Assembly: GCA_964465945.1 (NCBI GenBank)
Contig: CAYXMM010000005.1
Span: 1 to 64,000, forward strand
Direction: 5' to 3'
Length of the DNA stretch: 64,000 bases
Source: JAJRPT01 sp964465945
GTDB lineage: Bacteria; Bacteroidota; Ignavibacteria; Kapaibacteriales; UBA2268
The notes beneath the pieces are model-generated. The model was not told where the DNA came from and ran no database searches. It worked only from the letters and a program-made list of their open reading frames with translations. Position 1 is the first letter of the stretch; each line of letters opens with the position of its first letter. This document shows, piece after piece, positions 35,266-44,724 of the stretch. The position numbers and the translations under genes are program-made.

Positions 35266-36802
35266 TCCTCTTATATATTTGAAAATCGCCAAATATTTCA
35301 ACTATTTTAAAATTATATTTTATATAAGCATCTAAATTTTTTCCATCGTCAAGTATTTGATTTTCAACTACTTTATTATCTCTCAAAATAATATATCTAA
35401 CCTTGCTTTTCTCAATTTCATTTATTATTACTTTTTGCGTTTTGCTTATAGTTGTAATGCCAGGGTGCAACTCATGGTATTTAGTTGCTGGCAACCTTTT
35501 AGCAAAGTAATAAAATGCTGCTTCATTTATAAAAGTATTGTCATGACCGGTTTCACCTACATAAATCTTTTCCTTTTCTGAAGTATTTGATTTTATATAT
35601 TTAACTGATTTTTCTAAGTTTAAATAATATTCATGATTCAAGTATAAGTTATTTATCCCAGTCAACTGACTTTTAACTATATTTGGAAAAATATTTTTTA
35701 TGATTGATACTTTTCTACCAACTATATTTGGTAAAAATACAAAGAAAGCCACAACTAATATCATTTTATGATTTATTAGTTTTTTTAATAAATAGAAATA
35801 AGATATACTTGCTAAAATTGCTGCGGGCGTACTATGTTCTAACTCTGACCTTACCAGCATTTGATTTGTAAATATTAAAATCCCAATTAGAAGTAATAAT
35901 TCTTTATTTTCAATTACTTTAAATTTAATAAATTTTATAATATAAAGTAAAATTGTAAAAAATGGAATGTAGAAAGTCAAGCTATGTAGGGTGCTTTTTA
36001 TAAATCGTAGAATACCAAACGATTCAGTTCCTAAATATTCAAATGGTTGCGGAAAAGGAATACTCCTATATTTTGGAAAAACTTCTTTGGGAATTATTAT
36101 CAAATCATTATATACTGCACTCCAGCTAACGTTAAATATTAGATAAGTTATAAAAATAATTAATGGTATTAACCCTATAGACTGAAAAAACATTGACTTA
36201 AAATAATTAGCGACATTTCTATCTTTATAATTAACATATAAAAAATATAAATTCAATAGAAATAGCGCAAGTAAACCCACATCATGCCTAAAAAAAATAG
36301 TAATTGAAACTAAAAAACCAAGCAAAGTGTAATTCAACTTTTTATTTTTATCTTCACATTTTAAAATATACCAAAGAGTGAGTAAAACTAATAAAACAGA
36401 TGTCGTAATCCCTCTATTATAAATTTCCAAGCCACCAAGCCACAATGCACTCATTAACACTGAATAAATATAATATTTGTTTCCAAAAAGCAAAATTGAT
36501 ATTCTTGCAACTAAAACTAATATTCCTAATTGCAAAAATGAAAGAATGAATCTTATAAAAATCACTTCTCTACTGATTAATTGTAGAAAAGCATCTAAGT
36601 AAAATTGTCCTGGAGCATACATCGTGAAGAAGTCTCTGTACGGCAAATCTCCATGTAGAATTCTCATTCCGCCAGTTAAAACAATACCCGAATCATAAGG
36701 ATTAAATCCAAATTGTATAGTTGAAATTATATAAAAGTAGCCGACAATTATGACAAAAGTCGGCTGTTTTAATAAAAATATTAATTTCTCCTTACTATCC
36801 AT
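35252..36802 (-). CDS. Multi-spanning membrane glycosyltransferase-like protein
   Basis: The 516-residue protein has about ten hydrophobic segments. After the first transmembrane helix it has NPYDSGIVLTGGMRILHGD and PYRDFFTMYAPGQFY, which resemble the first periplasmic loop and acidic motif of GT39/PMT- and ArnT-like lipid-linked sugar transferases. It ends in a soluble domain of about 100 residues. A role in transferring sugars to envelope lipids or proteins is inferred. It shares one base with metB (TAATG), so the two are probably co-transcribed although functionally unrelated. Confidence 0.7.
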   Translation of the reverse strand: MDSKEKLIFLLKQPTFVIIVGYFYIISTIQFGFNPYDSGIVLTGGMRILHGDLPYRDFFTMYAPGQFYLDAFLQLISREVIFIRFILSFLQLGILVLVARISILLFGNKYYIYSVLMSALWLGGLEIYNRGITTSVLLVLLTLWYILKCEDKNKKLNYTLLGFLVSITIFFRHDVGLLALFLLNLYFLYVNYKDRNVANYFKSMFFQSIGLIPLIIFITYLIFNVSWSAVYNDLIIIPKEVFPKYRSIPFPQPFEYLGTESFGILRFIKSTLHSLTFYIPFFTILLYIIKFIKFKVIENKELLLLIGILIFTNQMLVRSELEHSTPAAILASISYFYLLKKLINHKMILVVAFFVFLPNIVGRKVSIIKNIFPNIVKSQLTGINNLYLNHEYYLNLEKSVKYIKSNTSEKEKIYVGETGHDNTFINEAAFYYFAKRLPATKYHELHPGITTISKTQKVIINEIEKSKVRYIILRDNKVVENQILDDGKNLDAYIKYNFKIVEIFGDFQIYKRITSQ

Positions 36803-37971
36803 TATTTAGAAAATTTAAAGGCGTTTTCTAAATCTTCAATCAAGTCGGCGATATTTTCTATACCCACAGACAAACGAATTAAATTATCTGTTAATCCAAT
36901 CTTCTCTCTTTCTGCTTTTGGTATTGAAGCATGTGTCATAATAGCAGGATGTTCAATCAAGCTTTCAACACCACCAAGACTCTCTGCTAACATAAATAAA
37001 TGCACATTCTCTAAGAACTTTCTGGATGCTTCAATTCCACCTTTTATAAAGAAAGTAATCATTCCACCAAACCCAGACATCTGTTCTTTTGCTAAATTAT
37101 GTTGCGGATGAGATTCTAACCCTGGATAGGTTACTTTTTCAACTTGTGGGTGCGATTCTAAATATTTTGCTACTTTCATTGCATTTTCATTATGACGATC
37201 CATTCTCACACCAAGAGTTTTCACCCCACGCAAAACCAACCAACTATCAAAAGGCGATTGACTAGGTCCTATTGAATTTTGCAAATATTTTAAACGACTA
37301 TATATATCGTCATCACTTGTCATTATTGCCCCAGCCACAACATCACTATGTCCGTTTATATATTTACTCATTGAATGATAAGCAATATCTGCTCCTAATG
37401 TAATTGGATTTTGAAAATAAGGACTCATAAAAGTATTATCCACTACGGACATTGCCCCAACTTCACGAGCAGCCGCTGTTAATTTTCGAATATCGCTAAT
37501 CTTCAATAGGGGATTAGTAGGAGATTCTATCCATAATAATTTTGGTTTTAATGCTTTAAGTTTCGCAATAGTTTCATCTGTTTTTGTTGTGTCAGTAAAA
37601 TGAAACTCAAAATCATTTTGCACTACATTTGTGAAAAGTCTATAAGTTCCACCATAAACATCATCTCCACATAAAACCTTATCACCTCTATTCAAAAGTT
37701 GAGTTATCAAATGGGTTGCACTCATACCAGTAGCAGTAACAACACAATATTTAGCATTTTCTAAACTCGCTAAACACTCTTCTAATCTAACTCTTGTTGG
37801 ATTATGCGTCCTTGAATACTCATACCCTTTGTGAATTCCAGGTGAAGATTGAACATAAGTTGAAGTTTGAAAAATCGGTGGTGAAATAGCACCAGTTGAT
37901 GGGTCTGGCTCATTTCCAACGTGTAACGCTCTTGTGCTAAACCCTTTTTTTAAATAAAAATCCTTTTCCAT
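36802..37971 (-). CDS. metB: Cystathionine gamma-synthase/lyase
   Basis: The 389-residue PLP enzyme belongs to the Cys/Met metabolism family. Features are FSTRALHVGNEPDPSTGA at the N-terminus, the cofactor segment EYSRTHNPTR, WIESPTNPL, and the PLP lysine in SMSKYINGHSD (Lys203). Family members make cystathionine from an activated homoserine and cysteine, or cleave it. Synthase versus lyase cannot be separated by sequence alone here, so the symbol is tentative. Confidence 0.88.
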   Translation of the reverse strand: MEKDFYLKKGFSTRALHVGNEPDPSTGAISPPIFQTSTYVQSSPGIHKGYEYSRTHNPTRVRLEECLASLENAKYCVVTATGMSATHLITQLLNRGDKVLCGDDVYGGTYRLFTNVVQNDFEFHFTDTTKTDETIAKLKALKPKLLWIESPTNPLLKISDIRKLTAAAREVGAMSVVDNTFMSPYFQNPITLGADIAYHSMSKYINGHSDVVAGAIMTSDDDIYSRLKYLQNSIGPSQSPFDSWLVLRGVKTLGVRMDRHNENAMKVAKYLESHPQVEKVTYPGLESHPQHNLAKEQMSGFGGMITFFIKGGIEASRKFLENVHLFMLAESLGGVESLIEHPAIMTHASIPKAEREKIGLTDNLIRLSVGIENIADLIEDLENAFKFSK

Positions 37972-38023
37972 AAATCTTTCACATTATAAACATTATAAAT
38001 AAAGCAAAATTAAGAAAATAAAA

Positions 38024-38557
38024 TTACAATATTAAACTATACAGATTATGGCTTTTCCAACCCTCCTCACTCAAAAATAAATCGCTTATTGTCCCATCAT
38101 ATTTGAATCCAAATTTTAAGAACAAGTTCTTTGATGGCTCATTTTCACTTAATATTGTAGCTCTCAAAGAATGAAGAGATAACTCATCTCGAGCAAAAGA
38201 AATAATAAAATTCATTGCATCGCTACCGATTCCCATTCTTACAAAATCCTTGTCAATTTTAATCCCGACAAATGCAGATGAAATATTACCGTACTTAATA
38301 TCATATAGAGAAACATCGCCAATTATATTTTCACCTTGTTTTTCAAAAATATAAAATCTAAAAAAAACACCCTCATTATTAAGTTTCATTTCTTCGAACA
38401 AAATATTTTCACAATTATTAAAAGTAAAAAAATCATCTTTTTTAATAGGCATAGAAGTTTTGTGGAAAACTCTATTGTTTTCTATAAACCTTAATAAATC
38501 AATAGTATAATCACTATTTAAAATTTTATAAGTATAATTATTTGTATCAAAAATCAT
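38024..38557 (-). CDS. GNAT-family N-acetyltransferase (RimJ/RimL-like)
   Basis: The 177-residue protein has the GNAT fold with IIGDVSLYDI, the acetyl-CoA-binding stretch DFVRMGIGSDAMNFII (Q/RxxGxG/A-like), and LSLHSLRATILSENEPSKNLFLKFGF. This is the RimJ/RimL pattern. It probably acetylates a protein N-terminus or a small amine in the cytoplasm. It lies between metB and tRNA-Glu. Confidence 0.82.
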   Translation of the reverse strand: MIFDTNNYTYKILNSDYTIDLLRFIENNRVFHKTSMPIKKDDFFTFNNCENILFEEMKLNNEGVFFRFYIFEKQGENIIGDVSLYDIKYGNISSAFVGIKIDKDFVRMGIGSDAMNFIISFARDELSLHSLRATILSENEPSKNLFLKFGFKYDGTISDLFLSEEGWKSHNLYSLIL

Positions 38558-38574
38558 AATTTTTTAAAAAATAA

Positions 38575-38606
38575 TTTGCATATTAAAAAAAAAATCCTTA
38601 ATTTTG
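38575..38606 (+). promoter_or_regulatory. Promoter of tRNA-Glu
   Basis: TTTG (38575-38578), a 20-bp spacer and TAATTTTG (38599-38606) match the Bacteroidota consensus. The tRNA 5' end is 40 bp downstream. Confidence 0.7.
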
Positions 38607-38645
38607 AAGTCTATTTTGTTCTGATAGAATAAAAAAATTAAAAAT

Positions 38646-38717
38646 GGTCCCTTCGTCTAGCGGTTAGGACATCGCCCTTTCACGGCGGTAACACGGGTTC
38701 GAGTCCCGTAGGGATCA
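38646..38717 (+). tRNA. tRNA-Glu (UUC anticodon)
   Basis: A 72-base tRNA folds cleanly. It has acceptor strands GGTCCCT and AGGGATC, anticodon loop CTTTCAC and T-loop TTCGAGT. CCA is not encoded. It is the last clearly chromosomal gene before the prophage. Confidence 0.97.
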
Positions 38718-38726
38718 CTTAATAAG

Positions 38727-38757
38727 AAGCGAGTTATTTATTTAACTCGCTTTTTTT
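38727..38757 (+). terminator. Rho-independent terminator of tRNA-Glu
   Basis: AAGCGAGTTA (38727-38736), a six-base loop and TAACTCGCTT (38743-38752) form a perfect 10-bp stem with a T tract. It starts 10 bp after the tRNA. Confidence 0.9.
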
Positions 38758-38821
38758 ATTTATAGTTATAAGATTAATTTATTGTTAATATTATTTTTTA
38801 AGTGTCCGTTTTGGTGTCTTT

Positions 38822-41800
38822 TTACGTTCTTGCCCGTTTTTTACCACTTTTTGATATTCGTTTTATTGATTTGTGAATTGACTCATCACTAATGCTAAAA
38901 TCTAAATTATTCACAACATCAATCAATTTGTCGAACTTCTTACTAATATTATTGTTTGACGTTTGAATAGCTTTATTTATTATTGATTCAAATTGAGAAC
39001 TTGTAAGAATGTCATTTGGTAAAATAGAATGGTTATTATTACCTAATTGGACGCTATTTAAGTTAGTCGGTGTTGAATTATTTATATATGAATTGTATTT
39101 ACTTAATACAACCGATTCTATTTCTTTATACTCTCTTGTTGGAATTTTATTATCAATATATTCTGATTTAGTTTTAGAATATGTGTTGTAGTTAGTAATA
39201 TAGTCATTGAAATTCTCAAATGTAAAACTTTCATTTTTAAAGATAGTCTTAATTTCATTTAAGTTCGACATTGCATTACTTAGTTTCTCAGATATAACTG
39301 AATTGTTATATAAATGCTGCTTGTTTATACTATATTCTTCAATTATATAACGTTTAATGTCTTCGTTAATAATACCACTATTAATCTCTTTAATATTGAT
39401 TTTAGTTTTAGCATAAACTTCATCTATTAAATTAAAGAAGTTCCCATTGACCTTATTAAAGTTATTTAACAATTCATTATATACTTCAACATTTTCTGTA
39501 GATTTATGTTTGGAGAGCTCATACATACTTTGATTAATAATAATTTCATTTAGTTTTTTAATGTCTTTAGTGCTTGTAAACTCTTTAATTTGATTTACTT
39601 CTTTGATAAATGATTCAACAACATTTTTCATTATTAATCTCATTTGGTCATCTCTTAATATCCATTCAGAATTACTACCTGGTCGTGCTTCGGAAGCATC
39701 ACCGACAATAGCAAGAGTCGGCTTATCAACTCTTCCACCAGTTGAGAATGATAATAATCCAGATAAAACTGGATTTAACAACGCATTTACACCTGCATTC
39801 ACAATTCCAGTAATTGCAGGAATTAACAATAATGTAGCAATTCCACCCATAGCGGCGTTTATTTTTAATTGCCCTAATATTAATGTAGTAACAGCAGAAG
39901 TGGCTAGCTGTTTTAATGCACCAGCAACAACAGAGAATGCTTTACGCCAAGGTTCTTTCATTTCTTCTTCGCTACCCGTAATAGAAGAGAAAATTTCAGT
40001 AATATTGCCTTGTAAATTTGAAGCTAAAAAGGTTATAACATCTCCTTTTTCTTTGATTTTACCTTCAACTCCTGACATTTTAGCATTTAATTCATCTAAT
40101 TTTTTTGTATCTCCTGTTTTTTCTGCGCGTATTTGTTCTAATGCTAATTCTTCTGCTAATTGCTTTCTTTCAAGGTCCAATTTATCCATATCGGCTTTAC
40201 GCTGTGAGAATAATTGCTCGCCTTTGCTTGTCTCTTGAATTACTTGTAATTTTTTCTGATGTTCTAGTTCGAGTGCTTCTTTTTTTTCGTTAAATAATCC
40301 TTGCGATATAAGTTCTGCTTCTTTTAATCTTTCTAATTCTTTAGAATTTTCTTCATATTCTTTAGTAATACCATTTGTAGCAATACTCGATGTAGTATTT
40401 GTAATTATTTCACGGAGTTTTAACTCGTTATCAATCCTTTTTTCGACTTCTTCAAGCTCTTTTTCGTGCTTAGCTTTTAATATATTATAATCTTCATCGT
40501 AAATAGTTGAATATTGAGAATGAATATTCTTTTTAATTTCAAATTGCTTATTTTCAGATTCAATGACTTCAGTCTCTAATTTTTTAAGCTCAGCTTGTTG
40601 CTCGTATGTTATTTTACCACTGATTTTTAATTCATTCAATCCTTCAATTTTGTCTTTTTTGCTTTGAATTTCGCTCGCAATGTTGCTTAAATCATTCTCA
40701 AGTGCATTTGCTAATTCTAATCTCGGTTTTAATCCAATTTCAACTTGATATTCTAAGCTTTTTCTATTTTGCTCTTCAACTTTCTTTTTTATTTCTGATT
40801 CTTCAAGTTTTAAAGTTGAATTTAATTGAACTACCCCAACATTTTCATTTGCAATTTTATTATTAATCTCATCTACTTTAGCTTTAACTTCACTTTGTTC
40901 TTCTTTTTTTACTTTTATGCCTATTTTAATTGTCCCATCTGAATTTTCAATAATTTTATAATTTTCCAAAATACTTTTTTTCTCTGCTTCTAACGACTGC
41001 AATTGTCTTGTTTTTAGTATTAAATCGTCCTCAGTAGTTTTCTTGCGACCTTCCAAAGCAATATTCATTTCTTGTTGGATTTTAAATTGTTCCAATGAAT
41101 TTTTATTAATAACTTCATCTTGTTTAATGGCTTTGGTTGCAATTTGATATGCAGTCTCAGACTTTTCTTTCTTTTCAGCAAATAAATCTTCTTGTGATTT
41201 TTTCGTTTTTTCGAGTGTTTTTAATTGAGAGTTGGCTTCTTTAGTCAGTTTATATTGAGCTTGATATTCTGCTTCTGCTTCTTTAATAACTTTTTTATTA
41301 CCACTTGCTTTCGCTTCTCTACGCTTTCGTTCAAGTCCAGTAAGTTCCTGTAATTGTGAATTAAATTTATCGCCAGCTGCTTTTAAATCCTCACTAAAAG
41401 CATCACCTAATGATTTAACTGCGGACTCTGTCCCTTGAACTGCTTCCTTAGATTTATTAATAGCACCTACCAATTTCTCAACTTCTTCAATCGGTTTGCC
41501 AGTAGCTGTTGCTATCTTCTTAAAAACTTCTTCGGTAGATAAACCCGCACTTGACCATTTCGCCGCCATTCCAGCAATATCATTCAAATAGCCATCATTT
41601 TTTCCTTTTAATGTATCATATTCTTGTTGTAAATCACTTGTATCAGCTCCCATTTTAACTTTTTCGCTAATTTTAGCTTGGAGCTCACCCATCTTAACTT
41701 CATTCTCTTTGTATTTCTCACCCTCTTTCTCAATAGATTCTATATATTTTGCCTGATTAGAATCGAGTTTAGCACTATTAAGTTCTTTTTGCTTTTGTGC

Positions 41801-44389
41801 TGATTCTTGTATTTTATCATCTAATATTTGATAGGTTTTAACTAACTCACCATTTTCACCCTTTACAACCCCTGTAGCTTGAACTGCGTCAGGAGCGATT
41901 GATTTTATTTTATCACCGATAGCCGAACGTTGAATTTCTGTTTCTGCATTTTTATAAGATGCAACAAGTTCATCTAATGACTCTGCACCTTTTAGTTTCT
42001 CATTTACTTTTGTTGATTCTGAAATTACATCACCTAGATTTTTATCTCGAATCACTTTGCCAGCATCGTCCATCATTTTAGCAACATCTTCTTCGGTTTT
42101 ACCAGTCCCTTTTAAACTTGCTTGGATTTCAATTTTTTGCTCTTTGGTTAATTGACTAACATCAGTTACTCCACTTATAGCTAAATCATTTATAACTTTA
42201 CTAAGTTTTTCATTTGCTTGCTTGGATTTTTCAGTAAGTTCTTTTTCTCTTGTGTTAGTTAAATCTTGCGCTTGTTTTGCTAATGCTTGACGAGTTTCAG
42301 GAGGTATTTCTTCAAACATAGGATTATTCCAAAGTGCAGTATTAAATGCAAGCAAAGCTCTTTTTGCTTCTTCTGGATTAGCTGCGTCTTTGATTGAATT
42401 AACATAATCTTCAACTACCTTAGTTTGTTTAATATTATTTAGTCCAAGTAGGTCATCTATCTCTTCGAGAACATTTTCTTTCAATGAATCCGCAGAAACT
42501 TCAGTCTCTAATTCAACCCTTTTAATTGTCGCTACCTTTGCTTGTTGGTCTAAATCTGACATGCTTTTTTGTAACTCTTTTATCTTTGTGCTATTTTTTT
42601 CTGATTCTTGATTTAAAGACTTCATATTCTCTTCAAACGATTTAGTCGAACTTATTGCTCCTGGATAAACTTCATTTAATTGAGTTATGGTATCTTTCAA
42701 TTTCTTTTGTTCGTTTGCTGTTAAGCTCGATTTTGAACCAAGTTTTTCATATTGGTCGATTAATGCTTGTTTAGACTTGATTGAATTTTGTTCTGCTTCA
42801 TTAACTTTCTTTTGACCTGCAATCATCTCTTCATCGGCTTTTGCACTTGCAAGTTTCTCTTCGTTTGTTTCAACGAGATAATCACCTAAAAAGTATAATG
42901 CAGTTCCAACCGCAGCTATTCCTGCTATAACTAAGCCTACTGGACCTAACGCAGCTGCCCACATTGCTGAAAAGCTTATACTTGTAGCACCAGAAGTTGC
43001 CGATGTAACAATTAACGAAGGTATTAACTTACTAATAATACTTTTTGAAAAATCTGCAACTGCCTTTCCAGAACCTGATGGAATAATCGCTGCGACTCCA
43101 CCAAGACCAGCTAATGCAGGACCAATTTGATTTAACGATTGAACTGCTGTAATTGCCCCATTACCAAGAGAACTGAAAGCACTTGAAAATACTGCTTGAA
43201 CTTTATTAGTAATAATCTTACTTTGAACTTCAATCCCAGCAGAAGCGACTCCGAAAGCATAATCCGTAGAACCTATTGAACCCGCCACTGCTTCAAAATC
43301 TTCTGCTGCCATTTGTGCGTTTTTACCAGAAAGTAACATTACAGCACCCGCTGCTTCGACCGAAGAGAATACCTGCGTTGCTGATTTACCTGTCATTTTT
43401 AAAGCTTCACCAACTTTTCTCATTGATTCTTGCAAACCTTCCCTTTTAAGAGAATCTAACGATACTCCTGCTTTTTGTAATATTGGAGCTAATGTTGCTC
43501 CTGGTTTTGCAAGTTCAACTAATGCTGACCTTATTTGTGTTGTTGCTTGTGCAGTTGGTGTTCCTTGTTTAGTCATTGTTGCTATTGCTGCTGATACTTG
43601 GTCGAAACTAACACCAAAAGCAGCTGCTGTTGGAATTACGTTAGCAAGTGAAGCGTTTAACTCTGGTATTGTTGTTTTACCAACATTTACTGCTCCAAAA
43701 AATAAATCAGCAACTTCGGCAGAACGATCTGCTTCTATTCCGTAAGCATTCATTACTGAGGTTAAACCATTGATTGCATCGCCTGTTGAGGTTAAACCAG
43801 CAGTAGCTAATTTAGACGCTGTTTCAACGAATTTCATTCCACCTGCTACATCAGCAACTCCATCTTTTACTTTAATTGTTCCTGCTGAAATTGCATCATA
43901 AACCCCACCAGCAATATCCGCAGCTGAATCTGGAACTGTTTGAGATAAATCTAACGCAGCGTCTGCAAATTCTTCAAAGTTTTGAACGCCAAGTGTCCCA
44001 ATATTTTTAACTTGTTTATCTAGGTCCGCAAATGGCTGAGTGAAAGCACCTAAAGCTGAAGAAAAAGTAGTAAGACTTTGAGTGATTTGATTAAATTGAA
44101 ATGCTTTACCTAATAAGCTAGCTTTACCTTCTGCATTTGTTATAGATTTAGTAAAAGTATCAGTATCAGAACTTGTTTTCTTTACTCCATCAGATATTTG
44201 TTCATATTTTTGCCTAACTTTATCTAGTTCTTTAGCCATTGAATCTCCATCAATCAAATCTAAATTATCACCTAATGCGCCAAGTTTAGACTTCATTTCA
44301 CGGATAATAACATTTAACACTTCGGCTAATTTCTGAGGGTTTAACTCAGGATTAAACTGCATTCCAATACTAAAATTCAAATCTGCCAT
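38822..44389 (-). CDS. Phage tail tape-measure protein
   Basis: The 1855-residue protein sets tail length and is ejected with DNA. Residues about 100-400 match the TP901-type tape-measure domain (LTSVMNAYGIEADRSAEVA and TPTAQATTQIRSALVELAKP). Hydrophobic segments lie near 480-515 and 1490-1560. Long Lys/Glu-rich coiled coils separate them, and GGRVDKPTLAIVGDA followed by SEWILRDDQM closes the usual tape-measure part near residue 1600. About 250 further residues of Asn-rich helical sequence follow, which may be a phage-specific extension. It is the last leftward gene. Confidence 0.92.
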   Translation of the reverse strand: MADLNFSIGMQFNPELNPQKLAEVLNVIIREMKSKLGALGDNLDLIDGDSMAKELDKVRQKYEQISDGVKKTSSDTDTFTKSITNAEGKASLLGKAFQFNQITQSLTTFSSALGAFTQPFADLDKQVKNIGTLGVQNFEEFADAALDLSQTVPDSAADIAGGVYDAISAGTIKVKDGVADVAGGMKFVETASKLATAGLTSTGDAINGLTSVMNAYGIEADRSAEVADLFFGAVNVGKTTIPELNASLANVIPTAAAFGVSFDQVSAAIATMTKQGTPTAQATTQIRSALVELAKPGATLAPILQKAGVSLDSLKREGLQESMRKVGEALKMTGKSATQVFSSVEAAGAVMLLSGKNAQMAAEDFEAVAGSIGSTDYAFGVASAGIEVQSKIITNKVQAVFSSAFSSLGNGAITAVQSLNQIGPALAGLGGVAAIIPSGSGKAVADFSKSIISKLIPSLIVTSATSGATSISFSAMWAAALGPVGLVIAGIAAVGTALYFLGDYLVETNEEKLASAKADEEMIAGQKKVNEAEQNSIKSKQALIDQYEKLGSKSSLTANEQKKLKDTITQLNEVYPGAISSTKSFEENMKSLNQESEKNSTKIKELQKSMSDLDQQAKVATIKRVELETEVSADSLKENVLEEIDDLLGLNNIKQTKVVEDYVNSIKDAANPEEAKRALLAFNTALWNNPMFEEIPPETRQALAKQAQDLTNTREKELTEKSKQANEKLSKVINDLAISGVTDVSQLTKEQKIEIQASLKGTGKTEEDVAKMMDDAGKVIRDKNLGDVISESTKVNEKLKGAESLDELVASYKNAETEIQRSAIGDKIKSIAPDAVQATGVVKGENGELVKTYQILDDKIQESAQKQKELNSAKLDSNQAKYIESIEKEGEKYKENEVKMGELQAKISEKVKMGADTSDLQQEYDTLKGKNDGYLNDIAGMAAKWSSAGLSTEEVFKKIATATGKPIEEVEKLVGAINKSKEAVQGTESAVKSLGDAFSEDLKAAGDKFNSQLQELTGLERKRREAKASGNKKVIKEAEAEYQAQYKLTKEANSQLKTLEKTKKSQEDLFAEKKEKSETAYQIATKAIKQDEVINKNSLEQFKIQQEMNIALEGRKKTTEDDLILKTRQLQSLEAEKKSILENYKIIENSDGTIKIGIKVKKEEQSEVKAKVDEINNKIANENVGVVQLNSTLKLEESEIKKKVEEQNRKSLEYQVEIGLKPRLELANALENDLSNIASEIQSKKDKIEGLNELKISGKITYEQQAELKKLETEVIESENKQFEIKKNIHSQYSTIYDEDYNILKAKHEKELEEVEKRIDNELKLREIITNTTSSIATNGITKEYEENSKELERLKEAELISQGLFNEKKEALELEHQKKLQVIQETSKGEQLFSQRKADMDKLDLERKQLAEELALEQIRAEKTGDTKKLDELNAKMSGVEGKIKEKGDVITFLASNLQGNITEIFSSITGSEEEMKEPWRKAFSVVAGALKQLATSAVTTLILGQLKINAAMGGIATLLLIPAITGIVNAGVNALLNPVLSGLLSFSTGGRVDKPTLAIVGDASEARPGSNSEWILRDDQMRLIMKNVVESFIKEVNQIKEFTSTKDIKKLNEIIINQSMYELSKHKSTENVEVYNELLNNFNKVNGNFFNLIDEVYAKTKINIKEINSGIINEDIKRYIIEEYSINKQHLYNNSVISEKLSNAMSNLNEIKTIFKNESFTFENFNDYITNYNTYSKTKSEYIDNKIPTREYKEIESVVLSKYNSYINNSTPTNLNSVQLGNNNHSILPNDILTSSQFESIINKAIQTSNNNISKKFDKLIDVVNNLDFSISDESIHKSIKRISKSGKKRART

Positions 44390-44395
44390 AAGCCA

Positions 44396-44724
44396 TTACT
44401 TCATTTTATTAATTAAATTATTTATCTTAAACTCAAAACACTCTATGAAATCGTTAATTTCAAGTTCTAATATTGCATTTCTGCTTAACGGGTCATCATC
44501 TGGGACTAAGAACCATATAATTGGATTATTCTTAATATCTCTTACTTCGTCTCGGAAATATTTGAGGGTATAGAATTTTTCCCTTTCGTCCGAGTAATAT
44601 CTGATTGGTTCATCGCCATCATCTTGAAGACTTGCGACCTTTCTATTTCGCTCAATCCGTTTAATTGCTTCATTAAGTCGCCTAATCCCTTCGTTAATTC
44701 GATGTTGATAAGACCCGTATGATA
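44396..44724 (-). CDS. -1 frame extension of the tail assembly chaperone
   Basis: This frame has no start codon. It is open from a stop at 44762-44764 to a stop at 44396-44398. It is entered by a -1 shift at the T_TTT_TTT run (44725-44731) within the chaperone gene, which would add 109 residues and give a 228-residue fusion. In the region shared with the 0 frame, third codon positions of this frame are about one-third G/C, like neighbouring genes. The 0 frame has about one-half. The -1 frame therefore looks like the selected one. Programmed frameshifting before the tape-measure gene is known in many long-tailed phages (lambda G/GT). Confidence 0.6.

Noticed and set aside
38758..38821. Exact Mu-type terminal TG at 38783 or 38803
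   Set aside because: Several TG dinucleotides occur in this AT-rich gap, and without the other prophage end no target duplication can be shown.
39603..40238. A 211-codon open frame on the plus strand within the tape-measure gene
   Set aside because: It is antisense to a well-supported coiled-coil coding region and has no ribosome-binding site or recognisable domain. It arises from the biased Lys/Glu/Ser codons of the real gene.
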